The position numbers and the translations under genes were made by a program. Of a DNA stretch of 64,000 nt, positions 32,764 through 44,480 are shown piece by piece (the stretch's first letter is position 1; each line of letters begins with the position of its first letter). Source of the DNA: Nephrocerus scutellatus (Eukaryota > Arthropoda > Insecta > Diptera > Pipunculidae); NCBI GenBank assembly GCA_947095585.1, contig OX352765.1, positions 79,320,875 to 79,384,874 of the forward strand. The letters run 5' to 3'. The notes beneath the pieces were generated by a model, which was not told the DNA's origin, made no database searches, and worked only from the letters and a program-made list of their open reading frames with translations.

Positions 32764-33785
32764 AAGGGTGATCAGATTGGAGGTACTTTTTCCAATAGGA
32801 CTTTTTTGACATGTCACGCGTGACTACTGTCAAACTAAATACATAATTTTATTCAGTACTCTTTGACATTTTATCATGGAAAGACTAACGCCTCAACAAC
32901 GTTTACAAATCGTACAATTGTATTACGAAAATCAACGCTCTGTGACAAGTGTTCATCGTGCGCATAATCGTCCAACCGAACGCACTATTCGGGATACTCT
33001 TGAAAACGTTGGGCTCTTGAAAAACTCGCCGAACATTCGTATTTTAGGACCCGAATTTTGTTCAGCGATGAGGCCCATTTTTGGCTTAATGGCTTCGTCA
33101 ATAAGCAAAATTGCCGTATTTGCGCTGAAGAGCAACTTGAAGCCAACCATTCACGAGCTGCCATTATATCCATTGAAAACTACCGTTTGGTGCGGTCTAT
33201 GGGCTGGATGAATCATCGGCCTATATTCCTTCAAAGACGAGGCTAGCGCCAATGTAACAGTGAATGGCGAACGCTATTGCGCCATGATAAACTACTTTTT
33301 GATACCGGAAATTGAAGGCCGTGATCTCCACGATATTTGGTTCTAACGAGACGGCGCTACATCCCATACAGCCCGTGACACAATGGATTTACTGCGTCCT
33401 CGTTTCGGTGAGCAATTGATCTCTCGTTTCGGACCGGTGCATTGGCCAACAAGATCGTGTGATATCACACCTTTGGATTTTTTTTTTGTGGGGGTATGTA
33501 AAGTCTAAATGTTTTGTGGATAAACCAGTTACGATTGAGGCATTGGACGCCAACATTACTCAAGTTATTCGCGAGATACCGACCGATCGAGCGAGTCGTT
33601 CAAAATTGGTGTTTACGGATGGCCGAATTATGGCGCAGTTTCGGTCAACATTTGAAAGGGATTATCTTTAAAAAATAAATGTCTTAAATGGTTCTATACA
33701 AAACTAATAAAGATTATCCAAGCAATTAGAATTTTTGTTGTTTTATTTCAATTTAAAATCCGATACCTCTAAATTGATCACCCTT
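32764..33785 (+). mobile_element. Tc1/mariner DD41D element, copy Mar-C2, internally deleted
   Basis: It spans 1022 bp with terminal repeats AAGGGTGATCA (32,764-32,774) and TGATCACCCTT (33,775-33,785), each flanked by TA (32,762-32,763 and 33,786-33,787). The matching GAGGTA motif sits a few bases inside both ends. Sub-terminal and coding sequence match Mar-C1. About 100 codons between the first helix-turn-helix and the first catalytic block are deleted, near 33,005. It carries one transposase pseudogene. Confidence 0.93.
32876..33671 (+). pseudogene. Mariner-type transposase (DD41D) of Mar-C2
   Basis: It starts at ATG 32,876 with MERLTPQQRLQIVQLYYENQ (DUF4817-like helix-turn-helix), then jumps by deletion to the block before the first catalytic Asp. 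In another frame it reads FSDEAHFWLNGFVNKQNCRI, LYPLKTTVWCGLWAG, a TGA at 33,209, FQRD-type second-Asp block (RDGATSHTARDTMDLL) and SCDITPLDFF with the third Asp. Again 41 residues separate the last two Asps. An extra T in the run at 33,477-33,487 shifts the frame before GYVKSKCFVDKP. It ends near 33,671. Multiple lesions rule out activity. Confidence 0.88.
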
Positions 33786-33787
33786 TA

Positions 33788-36670
33788 CTAACTTTTTGTC
33801 CGTCTAATCATTCAGTGAAGCAACTCTCGAAATGTTTGCATTAATTTTTTTAAGTCTATGTCTAATAAATAGAATGAAAAATGTTTAATTTATTCATAAG
33901 GTCTTTAATTGCAATTATTTAGAGCTATCACACAGAAATATAAAGGAAAGGTAAAACATCAACTTTCATAATAGGGAGGCACACATGATATTAAAAAGAA
34001 TGGTATAATGTGTGCGTCCTTGGGGCATTATAAATTAGACGATTAGCGGGTTATTTTACTGCTTATAGTGTGAATTTAGTTTCGTTTACTATACTATTGG
34101 AAGAATTAATAATTATTATTTTTTATTTCCAATGAAGAAAGGAAGAGCTGCATTGCAGGTACTATAGCGAAGTAACCCGGTATGATTCGGGTTGTATGGA
34201 GTCCTTGCCACTGGACAGATTAGATAATATCAGGCGCTGTAGTATGTAGGAACGGACAATGGCTTGAATTTTTCTTTAGCAAATTCATTTTTTGTTGGCT
34301 AAAATAAATAATCAACCAAAACAAAAAATATCCCCCTAAGCCTCTTAAAAATCTCAACTTGAATTCTGTAACACGCATTTTTTTTCTACTTAAGATTCGT
34401 TAAGATTGTGCATATCATTTTCAGGTTCTTTTATAGGAACCTTTAGGGAAAGGCTGCATGCAAATATGAATTCAATAGGGTAGACTGTAACATTCATTGC
34501 ATAATATAGTAGATTTGTTTGACGACCCTAAAGGACTTGACCAAGATTGGTAATTATAAACTGTAATTAGAAATTATACAAAAAATGTTCTTTACTCTTT
34601 CTAATAATTAACAAAAGGTTTGCATGCGTTTTTCTTAAAGAGCTTATGCCGCCCAAACAAAAATTACATTAAAAAGTCGTCTCAGATCTAAAGGTGGCTC
34701 TTATCGCACCCTCTTTCCCACTATCTCTCTCACTGTGACCTCTTTTTAGATTTCCCCTAACATGCGATCCTTCTCTTCAGTTCATGCCACAAAGTAACAT
34801 CAATCTAATAACCATGTTGTTTGATGTTTGAAGAAAGGTTAAATCAAACGCGTTAATTGCGTGGAAAATGTCCTTGCAGAACGATGGCAGCCAAGCATTC
34901 AATGATACGACACGAAACGACCAGCGAAGCGTATCCTTTTTTGATGTTGTTTTCCTTTGAGTTGAAGTAACAACGTAGGTAAAAATGGTGGCCAAACCAT
35001 AGTTCGCTTTGAATAAGCTACGTTACCTCCTTTACTTTTATGCATCGTGACGACGACTGTTGCAAAAAGCAATCATCATTAAAATAAAGAAAACAAAATC
35101 ACATCGTGTCTGGTAAGTAAGTGCGACGACTGTGCTCTTTACAAAATATCATTAGCGCACGTAAGTGCATTTGGTTTGCGTTGGATAAATAAATTGAAAC
35201 AATTGACGTTCGTGTAGTGTTCACCAAAACACAGCTGGTCTGTTCGAGACAGACAGAAAGATAGACAGATCACCTCCTGCTGATGCTTCTAAGCAAACGA
35301 ATCCAAAACAATGAGCGTATTTCTTTTCCCTTGCATGTAATTTTTACAGCAAACTTCCAGTAGTTCCATTGGTAACGACGTTGGACGGCAATGTCCAGAA
35401 AAAACAGGCAGATCGTTTAAATTGGGAAATGCCTTAGGAACAATTCGAGAGCTGAAAGTGTGTGGTGGGAGAGTACCTCAATATGTTTATCATCAAGTTC
35501 TTTCTGTTCCTGGTGGTGATAATTTTTTATACATTAGTGTGAGGAGTGTGTGAGAAACCTACGCCATGTTTAACAATAGCAAGGCACCAGCAATCCCTCG
35601 ATTCGCCCCTGTATTCACAGTGTGTCGTAACAGCAACATGCGAACAAGAAACAATGCAGTGGCATTCATGCGTATTGCACTAGCAAATGTAATGTAGTTC
35701 GAGTGGGCGGGAAATGTGGTAACGCAAAAATTCCATTCTCTCAATTTTTTGTAACCTCTATCACTAATATTGTAGAAGGAGCATTGTCTGTCGGTCGAAC
35801 GTTTCCATTTAACTTTAATTCGCTTACGTCTACTCGTCAGCTACGTCGGTTTAATGTTTTGCACAATCTCGCATGCGCGACCATCCTATATTCATATTCC
35901 TGTTCCTGTTACGAAAACGAGCAAACTTTTGTTTCATTCACAATTATTTGTTGTGTGCTGCTGCTGCTCGACGGGTTTGATGACGGTACCATACCAGCTG
36001 GAGCGTATTCTAATGGGTTAATTGGCATTATTCTTCCAAAAATACGCCGGAGTTCGTTGGAAGCATTTTGTATTTTACAATTTACATTTTCAACCCTTTG
36101 ATGATACAATACGCGTGGTGTAGTTGGTTGGTGACCATCAGGAACTGTGTTCTTTCTGTTTCTGTTGACGTTCGCGGCTTAGTCAGAAGGGTGCTCGCGC
36201 GATGTACCGCAACTGAATCCAATTTGGAAATAAGCAAAGCCAGCGGTGCTTTCTCTGTCTGTGTATGTGCGTTTGAAATGGTCTCTTGTGGCATCAACAC
36301 TTGGTCCTGGTGGTAAGGCAACTGTTGTTTGGTGGGACGTGCTTTGAGTTTGTTCTGTTGTAAGTTTGGTGTAAATGGATCCCAAAAGGTACATAGGTTT
36401 GTTGCCATTTACCGGCTGGTTTTTAAATGTTTTGCTGTTGTGATTATATCAGGGTTGAATAATTTCTTGTACAGGGTGTAAAATGAGACAAGTTTTTTTG
36501 CACCGTGTTTTGAGTTATAATACCAAAACTTAAGAGACAGGGGGATTTTGAAGGATAAAGTTATGATTAGGAATATACGAGTGCGGACGCAGCTCATTAT
36601 ACAAACAAGTAAAGATAAAAAGACTTTTATGTATACATCGAAACACGGCGTATGGCGTCATACGCAATAC
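33788..36670. other. No gene recognised; long apparently unique stretch
   Basis: This is the longest stretch without recognised mobile elements. Frames such as 35,703-36,101 (plus, 132 codons) and 36,082-36,408 (minus) show no domain. A GACAGACAGAAAGATAGACA run lies at about 35,250. Nothing else supportable. Confidence 0.5.
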
Positions 36671-36726
36671 ACCACACGCCAAACGCCACACGCCAAACGC
36701 CACACGCCACACGCCACACGCCACAC
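36671..36726. repeat. CACACGC-type minisatellite
   Basis: Seven-base units CACACGC and CAAACGC alternate about eight times (for example ACGCCAAACGCCACACGCC). It precedes the R2b repeat, which carries related CACGCGCCACA motifs. Confidence 0.9.
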
Positions 36727-36799
36727 TACACACAGTCCTTTTTATTTTTATATTGTATTATTTTGGTAATAACCGCCAAATTAACGGTTTATTCGGTGG

Positions 36800-37330
36800 G
36801 GCCTATTTTGAAGTAAACCCACTTTTCCACTTTTCTACGCATCACACGCGCCACATGCGATTCTAGAAAAGCGTCGCATGAGGGAGAACCGTAGGACCGT
36901 TTCTGAGTCCTAAACACTGAGTTGCTCAAAAAATTTCAGCTCTCTAGTTCGCGTGAAAAGTGGGTAAAAAGGACCAAAAAGAAATCGACAAAGGTCGGGG
37001 CTATTCCAAAGGTTAGCCCATTTTCCACTCATTGCACGCGCCACACGCTAGTTGTGGCAGGAGTTATTCGCGTTATATTAGGAACACCCATTGGTGTTAA
37101 GCTACTCACAAAATTTCAACACTCTAGCTCGTGTAGAAGGTGGTCAAAAAACAGGTCGGCCCTATTCAAAATATTAAGCCATGTTCAATGCCTCAAATGC
37201 GCCAAACGCGACTCGCGACACGCGTCATACGTGGGATCATAAAAATGGCCTTAAATACTGAGCTGCTGCTCAGCTCTCTAGTTCAAGTGGAAGGTGGTTA
37301 AAAAGGACCTCAAAGAAGTCGAAAAAACCG
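36800..37330 (+). repeat. R2b: three imperfect units of about 155-180 bp
   Basis: The phrase TTTCAGCTCTCTAGTTCG recurs with changes at about 36,935, 37,114 and 37,268, giving spacings of about 179 and 154 bases. Each is followed by GTGGAAGGTGGTTAAAAAGG or a variant and preceded by a CACGCGCCACA-type stretch and an ACTGAG phrase. R2a at 32,215-32,475 is a reverse-oriented relative. No protein signal. Confidence 0.7.
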
Positions 37331-37439
37331 ACAGGCAGGAAAGGTCAAATTATGTCATTTGTTTTACAACGAAAATATTTCTTAATTTTTGAGAAATACT
37401 GAAGGAAAAATTTGAGAAATACTGGATCGTCCTCGTGGC

Positions 37440-39312
37440 TAAGAGGTTAGAAGGCATTTTGTAAGCACCCAGGTCTCTGATCCATATGTAAGCACAGGTA
37501 TGACCGTTGTCTTATACACCAGCCAGGATGTTATGGTTAAATTCGTGTATTGAAGAGTCTTGACAGACTAAAGTAGGCTTTGTTGGCTTTAAGCAACCAT
37601 TATGCGCCTATTTCTGTCTCCATCCTGTTATTGGATGCTACTGTTGACCCGAGATAGTTAAAGGATTGCACTACTTCAAAAGTCGCGCTCCACTACTTTA
37701 ATTGAGGAACCAATGTTAGATCACGTACTTTGTTTTTATGTGCAGCCCCAGATATCGTGCCGCCCGCTCGATCTGGATGAAAGCTTCCTGTACAGCTCTT
37801 GTATTTATACCAACGATGTTAATGTTGTCTGCGTAAGCCATTATCTGAATGGACTTATAGAGGATTGCTCCTCTCGCCATTACGTCAGAGACTCGGATCA
37901 CTTTCTCCAACGCCAGGTCGAAGAGGATGCAGGCCAGTCCATCTCCTTGTCGGAGCCCGTTCTAGATGTTGAATGGGCTTGATAGTGATCCGGATATTTT
38001 TACTTGGCTTATAACATTGGTCATGGTCAACCAAAATTGTCGTGTCAGTTTATTTGGGATGCCGAATTCTATCATGCTTTATAAAGTTCTACTCTGTTTA
38101 TGCTATAGACGTCTCTAAAGTATATAAAAAGATGGTTTAGTGAGTTTTGAAACTCAATCTAGACATTTTTCCATCACTTGCCTAAGGGTGTAAATCTGAT
38201 CAGTTGTTGATTTGCCTGAGATGAAGCCACACCGGTATGGACCAATAATGACTTTAGCGTATCCTGTCTTTTAGGGTAGAGGAGCAAACCTTATACGCGG
38301 TACTCCATAATGTTATACCACAATAACCTGGTATCGCCAGTCTTCTGGCATCGCTTCTTCTTCCAATACTTGGACTATTAGTTTATGAATTGCCTGGTAT
38401 ATTGCGGGACCTCCTGTTTTAATCAGCTCCGCTGGGAAACTATCTGATCCCGGAGCTTTATTATTTTTGAGCCGATTTAACGCTCTGCTTACTTCGTATA
38501 TGCTTGGTGGCGGCAGCATACTGTGGTCTTAGATCATTGGTGGAGCCTCCAATTCCTCAATTAGCTGGCCATTTAGCAACTCATGAAAGTGCTCTTCCCA
38601 TCGCTCTAAGATGCCTTTGAGATCGGCGATCAGATTACCCTTCTTGTCTATGCAGTATGTGCAACGTGGTGTATATTGCGTCATACCGCGGTCTCTTTGG
38701 TAGAAATTCTGCGTCTGGTGTGGTTAACGCATTATGTACAGTTCTAGTTCACGGACGATATACGCAACATTTTTATGTTCAGTCTCTAGTTTAGATTTGT
38801 CATCGAAACAGTCGTTCCGATCTCTACGACTATTGCCTAAGGTGGAGTCAGCAGTACTAGTTACAGTATTCTTAAGGCGTGTCCATTTCTCTTCTACGCC
38901 CGATATCTCAGCCCCTCCTTGCATTTAGGGCGAGTTCTATCGCTTGACCGTAGTTGTTTCTGGTCTCTTCGTTGCGAAGAACAATCGTGTTGACTCGAAA
39001 CTTATTCGCGGTTGCAGTCTTTCGTCATGATGCAGTCCGCGCTCGGAGCCCAATACAAACAAGGTAGTGGTCCGAGTCGAAGTTGGCACCTCGGTAAGTT
39101 CGTACCTTCATCAGGTTCAGGTTGTGGTGGTGGTCTATCAACACGTGGTCTATCTGGTTGCGAGGAGATACCCAGGTGGCTTTGTGGATATTTTACGTTC
39201 AAACTTTGTACTCGCAACGACTTAATTATTTCTTGTTGCTATCTCTATGAATCGCTTTCGATTGTCATAAGTGTTCTTACGTTAGCTATGGGTGCCAATG
39301 TACTACCTGAAT
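37440..39312 (-). pseudogene. RTE-like element remnant (RTE-2 copy), endonuclease end to RT
   Basis: From 39,312 downward: end of the endonuclease (RQPVFR with YIGTHS), a linker matching 17,950 (EISGVEEKWTRLKNTVTSTA, NSRRDRNDCFDDKSKLETEH at 38,724-38,900), fingers ALNRLKNNKAPGSDSFPAEL, HKLIVQVLEEEAMPEDWRYQ (38,313-38,470), YRGITLL-like bases near 38,300, QDRLRQGDGLACILFDLALE-like sequence near 37,930, motif C region IMAYADNINIVG (second Asp changed to Asn), and AFIQIERAARYLGLHIKTKY (37,716-37,800). It ends near 37,440 in a QTWVLTKC-like tail. Frames change often. It covers the palm that the 17-19 kb copy lacks. Confidence 0.82.
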
Positions 39313-39329
39313 ACTGGCTGCCTACCTCT

Positions 39330-39533
39330 TACTAAATTCTCCATATTAACTTCGCGTGCCAGTGGTTGGCTGGCTGGCTGGCTGGTTGACTGGCGGACTG
39401 GAACAACCAAATCTTGTGATCAATTTTTAACCCCACTTCCTAAAGCCCGATTTTATTGAAACTTTGCACGAATGTGTATCTCCCACGACAACACTTTCTA
39501 TTAAAATTTAAGGACCTTCGGGCCTCGGGGTCT
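39330..39533 (-). repeat. R1g: R1 repeat with GGCT tract
   Basis: AAATTCTCCATATTAACTTC, then GCGTGCCAGTGGTTGGCTGG and further GGCT units, CCAAATCTTGTGATCAATTT, CCACTTCCTAAAGCCCGATT, AACTTTGCACGAATGTGTAT and CGGGCCTCGGGGTC. It ends abruptly at LOA-like sequence (TGGCAAGGAATTGCAGGC). One core unit is present. Confidence 0.85.
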
Positions 39534-39893
39534 GGCAAGGAATTGCAGGCAACGAATTCGCAGATGACTTAACCAACCCGAATCCACGTTCATAGGACCT
39601 GAACATTACTGTAGTGTCAACTGGGCTGCTGTCATTGCGCTGATAAATAATTGGGAACATAAACTTCGTCTGGCTAACTGCGAAAGTGTCTCAGGGCTAA
39701 GACAGTCCAAACGATTGATAAGACCGTACTTCTATAAGAAAATCCTAGAATCTAGATAAGAACAGCATCAGAAAGCTGGTCTTCACTACTATTCCAATGA
39801 TTTTCAATTAATTAGTTTATCAAATCTACATCCGATCATAGTCTTTCCATGGCTTAGTGATCTTTGAACTCATCAACAGGGTAGTAGGTCTTT
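39534..39893 (+). pseudogene. LOA-like 3' end (RNase H C-terminus and tail)
   Basis: GGCAAGGAATTGCAGGCAAC encodes the WQGIAGN-type final RNase H block (GIxGNExADxLA). The following 300 bases match 45,720-46,040 closely, including AGAACAGCATCAGAAAGCTG and CCGATCATAGTCTTTCCATG. The shared part extends past the coding region, so it probably includes the 3' untranslated end. It has several stops and was 5' truncated at R1g. Confidence 0.75.
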
Positions 39894-41215
39894 ATGGTCT
39901 ATGGCTCTGTTCAAAATGTGTGTGAATCATGGAATTAATTGACATATGACATTTCATCAGTGTCTTAGAATCAGAATGGTGCGTGCAAACGTACACAAAC
40001 CTCCCGTCATACTTTGGAATGGGTTTGAGGCTTGGGTTGATATGTTGGGTGCTATGTACATTTCTTTTAAAATTCATCTATTGATGCAACTTTTGACGGG
40101 TTGGTTTATTACTTGAGTTTAGTGTTGAGAATCTATTCAATGTGTTCAGTTAGAACAAGTAATTGGAATTATACCGTATATTGAGTCTAGTGAAGATATT
40201 CCCATTTTTAAATTCCTTATATAAACTTCGAGTCCGGATGGGTTTGTGTATTTGTTTGCCAAATCTTGTGTTCAACGTGATAATTTCGACAAGCGCTTGT
40301 AAGTTTCTCGAGAATTAATAATTGGCGCGACAGGCCGTTTCTGTTCTAGGCCTAGCTTCTCGCGACCATTTGTGTTGTGCATGTATATTTTTGTAATAAA
40401 GAAAAATAATGAAACACCCTATTTATAGTAATATAATGAGTAACCACTGTACAATTACTGCGTAGACCACCGCCACAAAAACCCTTTGTTGTGGCGATGG
40501 TGTTGGTGGAGGCGCAATATGGGCACCTCTGATGACGCCAAACAAATGCGCCAAAATGTAACGAAAATACAAATTTCGTAATTTAAATAATTACAGAACA
40601 GAACCGAAAAGACCAAAGAGCGGCTGGCTTATATTAAATGCGACAGGCGCGCAATGGTACGAGTATTTTGTTGATTTGACGGCCCTACCGCAACGCTGCA
40701 CATAGCCTAGCCCTAGACCGACCATACGCCAGCCCACCCGCTCACCACAAAGCAATTATTTTCGCTAATTTTTGAAACAACCAAAGGGAATACCTTGTGT
40801 TACTTGTAGGTACATTCCATAACACAACGCAGCATACCGCTCTCTGCCACACACAAAGTTTAATTGCTTACTAATCATGCAACCAACAATCATTGTGAGC
40901 TTTTAATTTCCATGAAATCATCTGCACACGGGAATGATGTTATTGTGCAAAGTTTTATTGTAATTCCAACAAAGGATATACGTATTTAAGATATATTTTT
41001 TCTATGACATAAATACAACGGCTGTGAAAATCATTTATCCGGTTGCACAATTCGGCGTCAGATGAATCAAGGAACAACATGGATCGTTCTATAATTTTCG
41101 TTGTTATGGAATTTATTTTGGAATTATTATTCATGAAATGCATTTGAAATTTTCTGTGCGCATCTAGACAATCAGTCAGAGCATATGACGAGCGTTTTTA
41201 GTAATTTTAATTCTA
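39894..41215. other. No gene recognised; contains R1 scrap
   Basis: At 40,206-40,270 the phrases AAATTCCTTATATAAACTTC, GAGTCCGGATGGGTTTGTG and GCCAAATCTTGTG mark a short R1 fragment (R1h), similar to R1f. The rest shows nothing supportable. Confidence 0.55.
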
Positions 41216-41592
41216 ATGTATTGTCAGTATTTTACTACGCAATTTGGCGGGCGAAGTCCGAGATTCATACCTCCTCGCGGTGCTCCCTGGGTCACGCTAA
41301 ATGAATCAGGTGGTGTAGTGGAGACGAGCAGGGGAAATCCTGTTTATAGTCATGGACACTACATGTCAAGGCGAGTCATTTGCGCCTCAAAACCAATACC
41401 AAATCAGCGTCTGTTCTCCCGGTTAGGTGCGGGTGAAGCGGGCGTCTGTCTTGTAGCAAGCGGCTCGCTATATAAATGTGTACAAGGTAGGACTGGATGC
41501 CTTAAGATTCTCACCAGTACGTGGCCCACACACGTAACAAGCGGGTTGAGCAGCAGGCCAACAACCTTCTCTCATAAAAAACAATTAAAGTT

Positions 41593-42500
41593 ATGAACCC
41601 TAATCAAAGGCCTCGGATTACCATATCGGATTCATCACAAAATCGACCTCGGAAATTGTACACGGACAACGCTTTAAAAATGGGAACATGGAACGTGCTT
41701 AGCCTCTTAAGACCTGGAGATCTCCAGAACCTCTCGAATCAAGCAAAGAGTTACGCATTAGACGTGCTTGCACTACAAGAGCTTAGATGGTCTAGGAGTG
41801 GGATCAATGGTTACACTCTTTACTACAGCGGCCATCAGAATCGAAGAGAATTTGGAGTTGGCTTCCTTATCCATCAGCGCGTGAAGCATCATATCATCGA
41901 CTTCCGCCGTATCAACATGCGGATATGTTAAATGCACTAAAAAATTTAACATCACGATCGTTAATTTACATGCACCCACCGAAGATAAATCTGATGACAT
42001 CAAAGATCTCTTCTATGTCGAGCTGGAGGAAGTCATCAATAACATACCGCATCACGACATTAAAATCATCGTGGGCGACTTTAACGCAAAGATCGGTAGG
42101 AGTGCAGAAAATACATCGCACATTGGTCCTAACAGGCTGCACCTAACTAGCAATAACAACAGCGTCACTTACCTGGCAATAACGCACAACTTAACTGTAT
42201 CAAGTACGTTTTCCCACATAAGAGAATCTACAAAGTAACGTGGATATCGAATGATGGAAGAACGAAAAACCAAATTGATCACGTCATGGTGTCTAAGAGG
42301 CACTCAACCAGCATATCCGACGTCAGGTCCCATAGAGGTGCAGACATGGGCAGCGATCATGTGCTTGTCATATTTAAGTATAAGTGCAAACGGTCATCTA
42401 CGTTCAACAGACAAGCACAAAAGACCGTTCGATGGAATATCGATGCTTTAAAAGCGTCAAGCAGAGGTACCAATCAGCTGTCACTAATTATTTAGACCGG
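41593..42500 (+). pseudogene. RTE-3 endonuclease domain
   Basis: It starts at ATG 41,593 after a leader ending AACAATTAAAGTT. Visible motifs of an AP-type endonuclease are MGTWNVLSLL (Asn), VLALQELRWSRSG (Glu), EFGVGFLIHQRV, then after a frameshift near 41,928 NLHAPTED, IKIIVGDFNAKIGRS (Asp and Asn), a frameshift near 42,180, WISNDGRTKNQIDHVMVSKR and GADMGSDHVLVIFKYK (Asp-His pair). All main catalytic positions are readable, only spread over three frames. The domain nicks target DNA for target-primed reverse transcription. Confidence 0.88.
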
Positions 42501-43352
42501 TCCAATAACAACGAAGAAGCTCCTCCCAACATCCAGGAGCAGTGGCGCGCTATACAATCAGCTATAACCACCGCGGCGCAAAATACCATCGGAAGAAAAC
42601 CTCCGAGGTCCCACAATGACTGGTTCGATGATCAATGTCGAAGGGTCGTCGTAAATAAACGGAAGCTTCGTGAAAAATGGTTGGCTCGCAACACTAGAAG
42701 CACTCTAGCAGAATATCTCCGTGCTAGGAAAGCAACGACTAAATACCTCCGACAAAAGAAGCGCGATCATATGAGATCATGCATCGAAAACATCAGCTTC
42801 CAAGCTGAAATAGGAAACTCAAGGGACTGTTTCGCTAACGCCAGAAATCTAACTAAAGACTTCCACCCAAGAAGTACAGCCATCAAAGACGGGAATGGAG
42901 AGCTGAGAACAAACGTGGCTGATGTTCGCTCAGTATGGCAAAGCTACTTTCAAAATCTGCTAAATCGGAATGACGAAGTGACCCCCATTAGAGCAATAGC
43001 TCCTCCAGGTGAAGAGATCTTCGTCGAATATCCCACAGTAGAGGATGTAGATGCAGCTATTAGTAGATTAAAAAATGGAAAGGCACCCGGTCTCGACGGA
43101 ATCCCCGCAGAATTGATCAAGCTCGGAGGCGCTACTCTCGCTACAAATATATACGATCTTTGCGTCTCTATCTGGGACCGAAAAGAGCTGCCGGAGAATT
43201 GGAAGACCGCACTCATATGCCCGCTTCACAAAAAAGGAGACCGTCTTAAATGTAGAAACTATCGTGGTATCGCTCTATTGAACACTGCTTACAAAGCGTT
43301 GGCTAATGTTGTACTTGCCAGAATCAATCGTGCTTCTTGGCCGAAGACCTAG
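42384..43352 (+). pseudogene. RTE-3 linker and RT fingers
   Basis: This is an uninterrupted frame of 322 codons. The first 110 or so form the linker (NDWFDDQCRRVVVNKRKLRE, ATTKYLRQKKRDHMRSCIEN). Then come VWQSYFQNLLNRNDEV, the finger block DAAISRLKNGKAPGLDGIPA, ELIKLGG, ELPENWKTALICPLHKKGDR and CRNYRGIALLNTAYKALANV then VLARI. After INR the sequence jumps out of the RT frame, where roughly 150-200 residues of palm are missing. With the endonuclease upstream it would be one polyprotein. Confidence 0.88.
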
Positions 43353-44102
43353 CGATATCAAGGACAGTTTCATACAGCTCGATCGCTGCGCAAGAAGACT
43401 TGGTCTGGAGGTGAACAGCAACAAAACAAAATTTCTATCAACACCCAGGAGCATCTCCATGGCAAATCTCGGAACTGGCGACCATAACTTTGATAGCGTC
43501 GAAAACTTTAAATTCCTCGGGTCAGTTATAACATCGTCGAATGATATGCAGGCAGAAATAAAAGCCCGAATCGCTGCCGGACAACGAGTTTTCTATGCCC
43601 AATCAAAATTATTGCGATCTAAACATCTGTCGCAGTCGTGCAAGCTCGCACTTTATAAAGCACTCGTAAGACCTGTGCTGACTTTAGGAAGCGAGAGCTA
43701 GACCATGACCACTAGCGATTGTAGATTGTTATCTACCTTCGAAAGAAAAATCATTCGCTCAATCTTTGGTCCAATTAAAGTCGCGGACAACGAATACCGG
43801 ATTCGTATGAACCATGAGATAAGGCAGCTTCTTGGAGGCTGTGATATTATCGGATTCATTAAATCCAATCGAGTTAGATGGCTCGGCCACGTCACACGGT
43901 CCCCACAACAACGAATGACCAATAAAGTGTTCCATCAAAAACCAGCCGGTATGCGTCGTAGAGGAAGACCCGACTGCGCTGGCGTGACGACGTCGAACGA
44001 GATCTACATGCATTAGGATGTCGAAACTTGAGGACGAGAGCGTTGGACCGAGACGGATGGAGGACCTTAGTGCGGACGGCAAAATCCCTACATGGGATGT
44101 GA
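43335..44102 (+). pseudogene. RTE-3 RT thumb and C-terminal domain
   Basis: After the deletion point the frame gives LLGRRPSDIKDSFIQLDRCA, RRLGLEVNSNKTKFLS, FKFLGSVITSSNDMQAEIKA, RVFYAQSKLLRSKHLSQSCK, ALVRPVLTLGSES, a TAG, then LLSTFERKIIRSIFGPIK, IKSNRVRWLGHVTRSPQQRM and a frameshift near 43,970 into RLRWRDDVERDLHALGCRNL with RDGWRTLVRTAKSLHGM and TGA at 44,100. This C-terminal RWLGHV to RPRxRW segment is typical of RTE-like elements. Confidence 0.87.
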
Positions 44103-44480
44103 AAGCCAGAGAGAGAGAAAAAAATTTGCTTTTATCTGCAAACGGCAATATTTTTACTTCCCCGTACTTCCCGTGGTTTAAGTTTTAAAAGACCTAAGCT
44201 CTTTGTTATTCGCGGTTTACATTGTAAGAATCGATTTTATCACGAAAGGGTCAACCAATGGTGGGAAAAAATCGTGAAGTGACAAAATAAAAATTGCTGT
44301 AATAATTAAAATTATGGTTTATTTATCACTATGCAGCTTCACAGATCGGGAATTGATCTCTTGGTCTGCTTAGCTGTCGAGTCCCATAAATTCTTACGCT
44401 ACAGCTCCGCTCTTATGCGAGCTAGGTGTTTTGCCAACCGGAGAACTTTACTTTACTGAACTTAGTAATGCTCGTAGATG
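44103..44480. other. No gene recognised
   Basis: Starts with the A-rich tail of RTE-3; the rest is AT-rich without similarity seen. Confidence 0.55.

Larger units (their letters stand above)
41216..44102 (+). mobile_element. RTE-like non-LTR retrotransposon (RTE-3), fullest copy in window
   Basis: This holds a leader (41,216-41,592), endonuclease, linker, RT fingers, RT thumb and the C-terminal tail in order on the plus strand, ending with a TGA at 44,100-44,102 and a short GAGAGAGAGAAAAAAA tail. The RT palm is deleted at about 43,335. The order of domains and the endonuclease motifs are those of RTE-like elements common in insects. Sequence is less decayed than in the other RTE families here. 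Confidence 0.85.

Noticed and set aside
35703..36408. Frames of 132 (plus) and 108 (minus) codons as host exons
   Set aside because: Frames overlap on opposite strands, composition is ordinary and I see no splice-supported or conserved structure.
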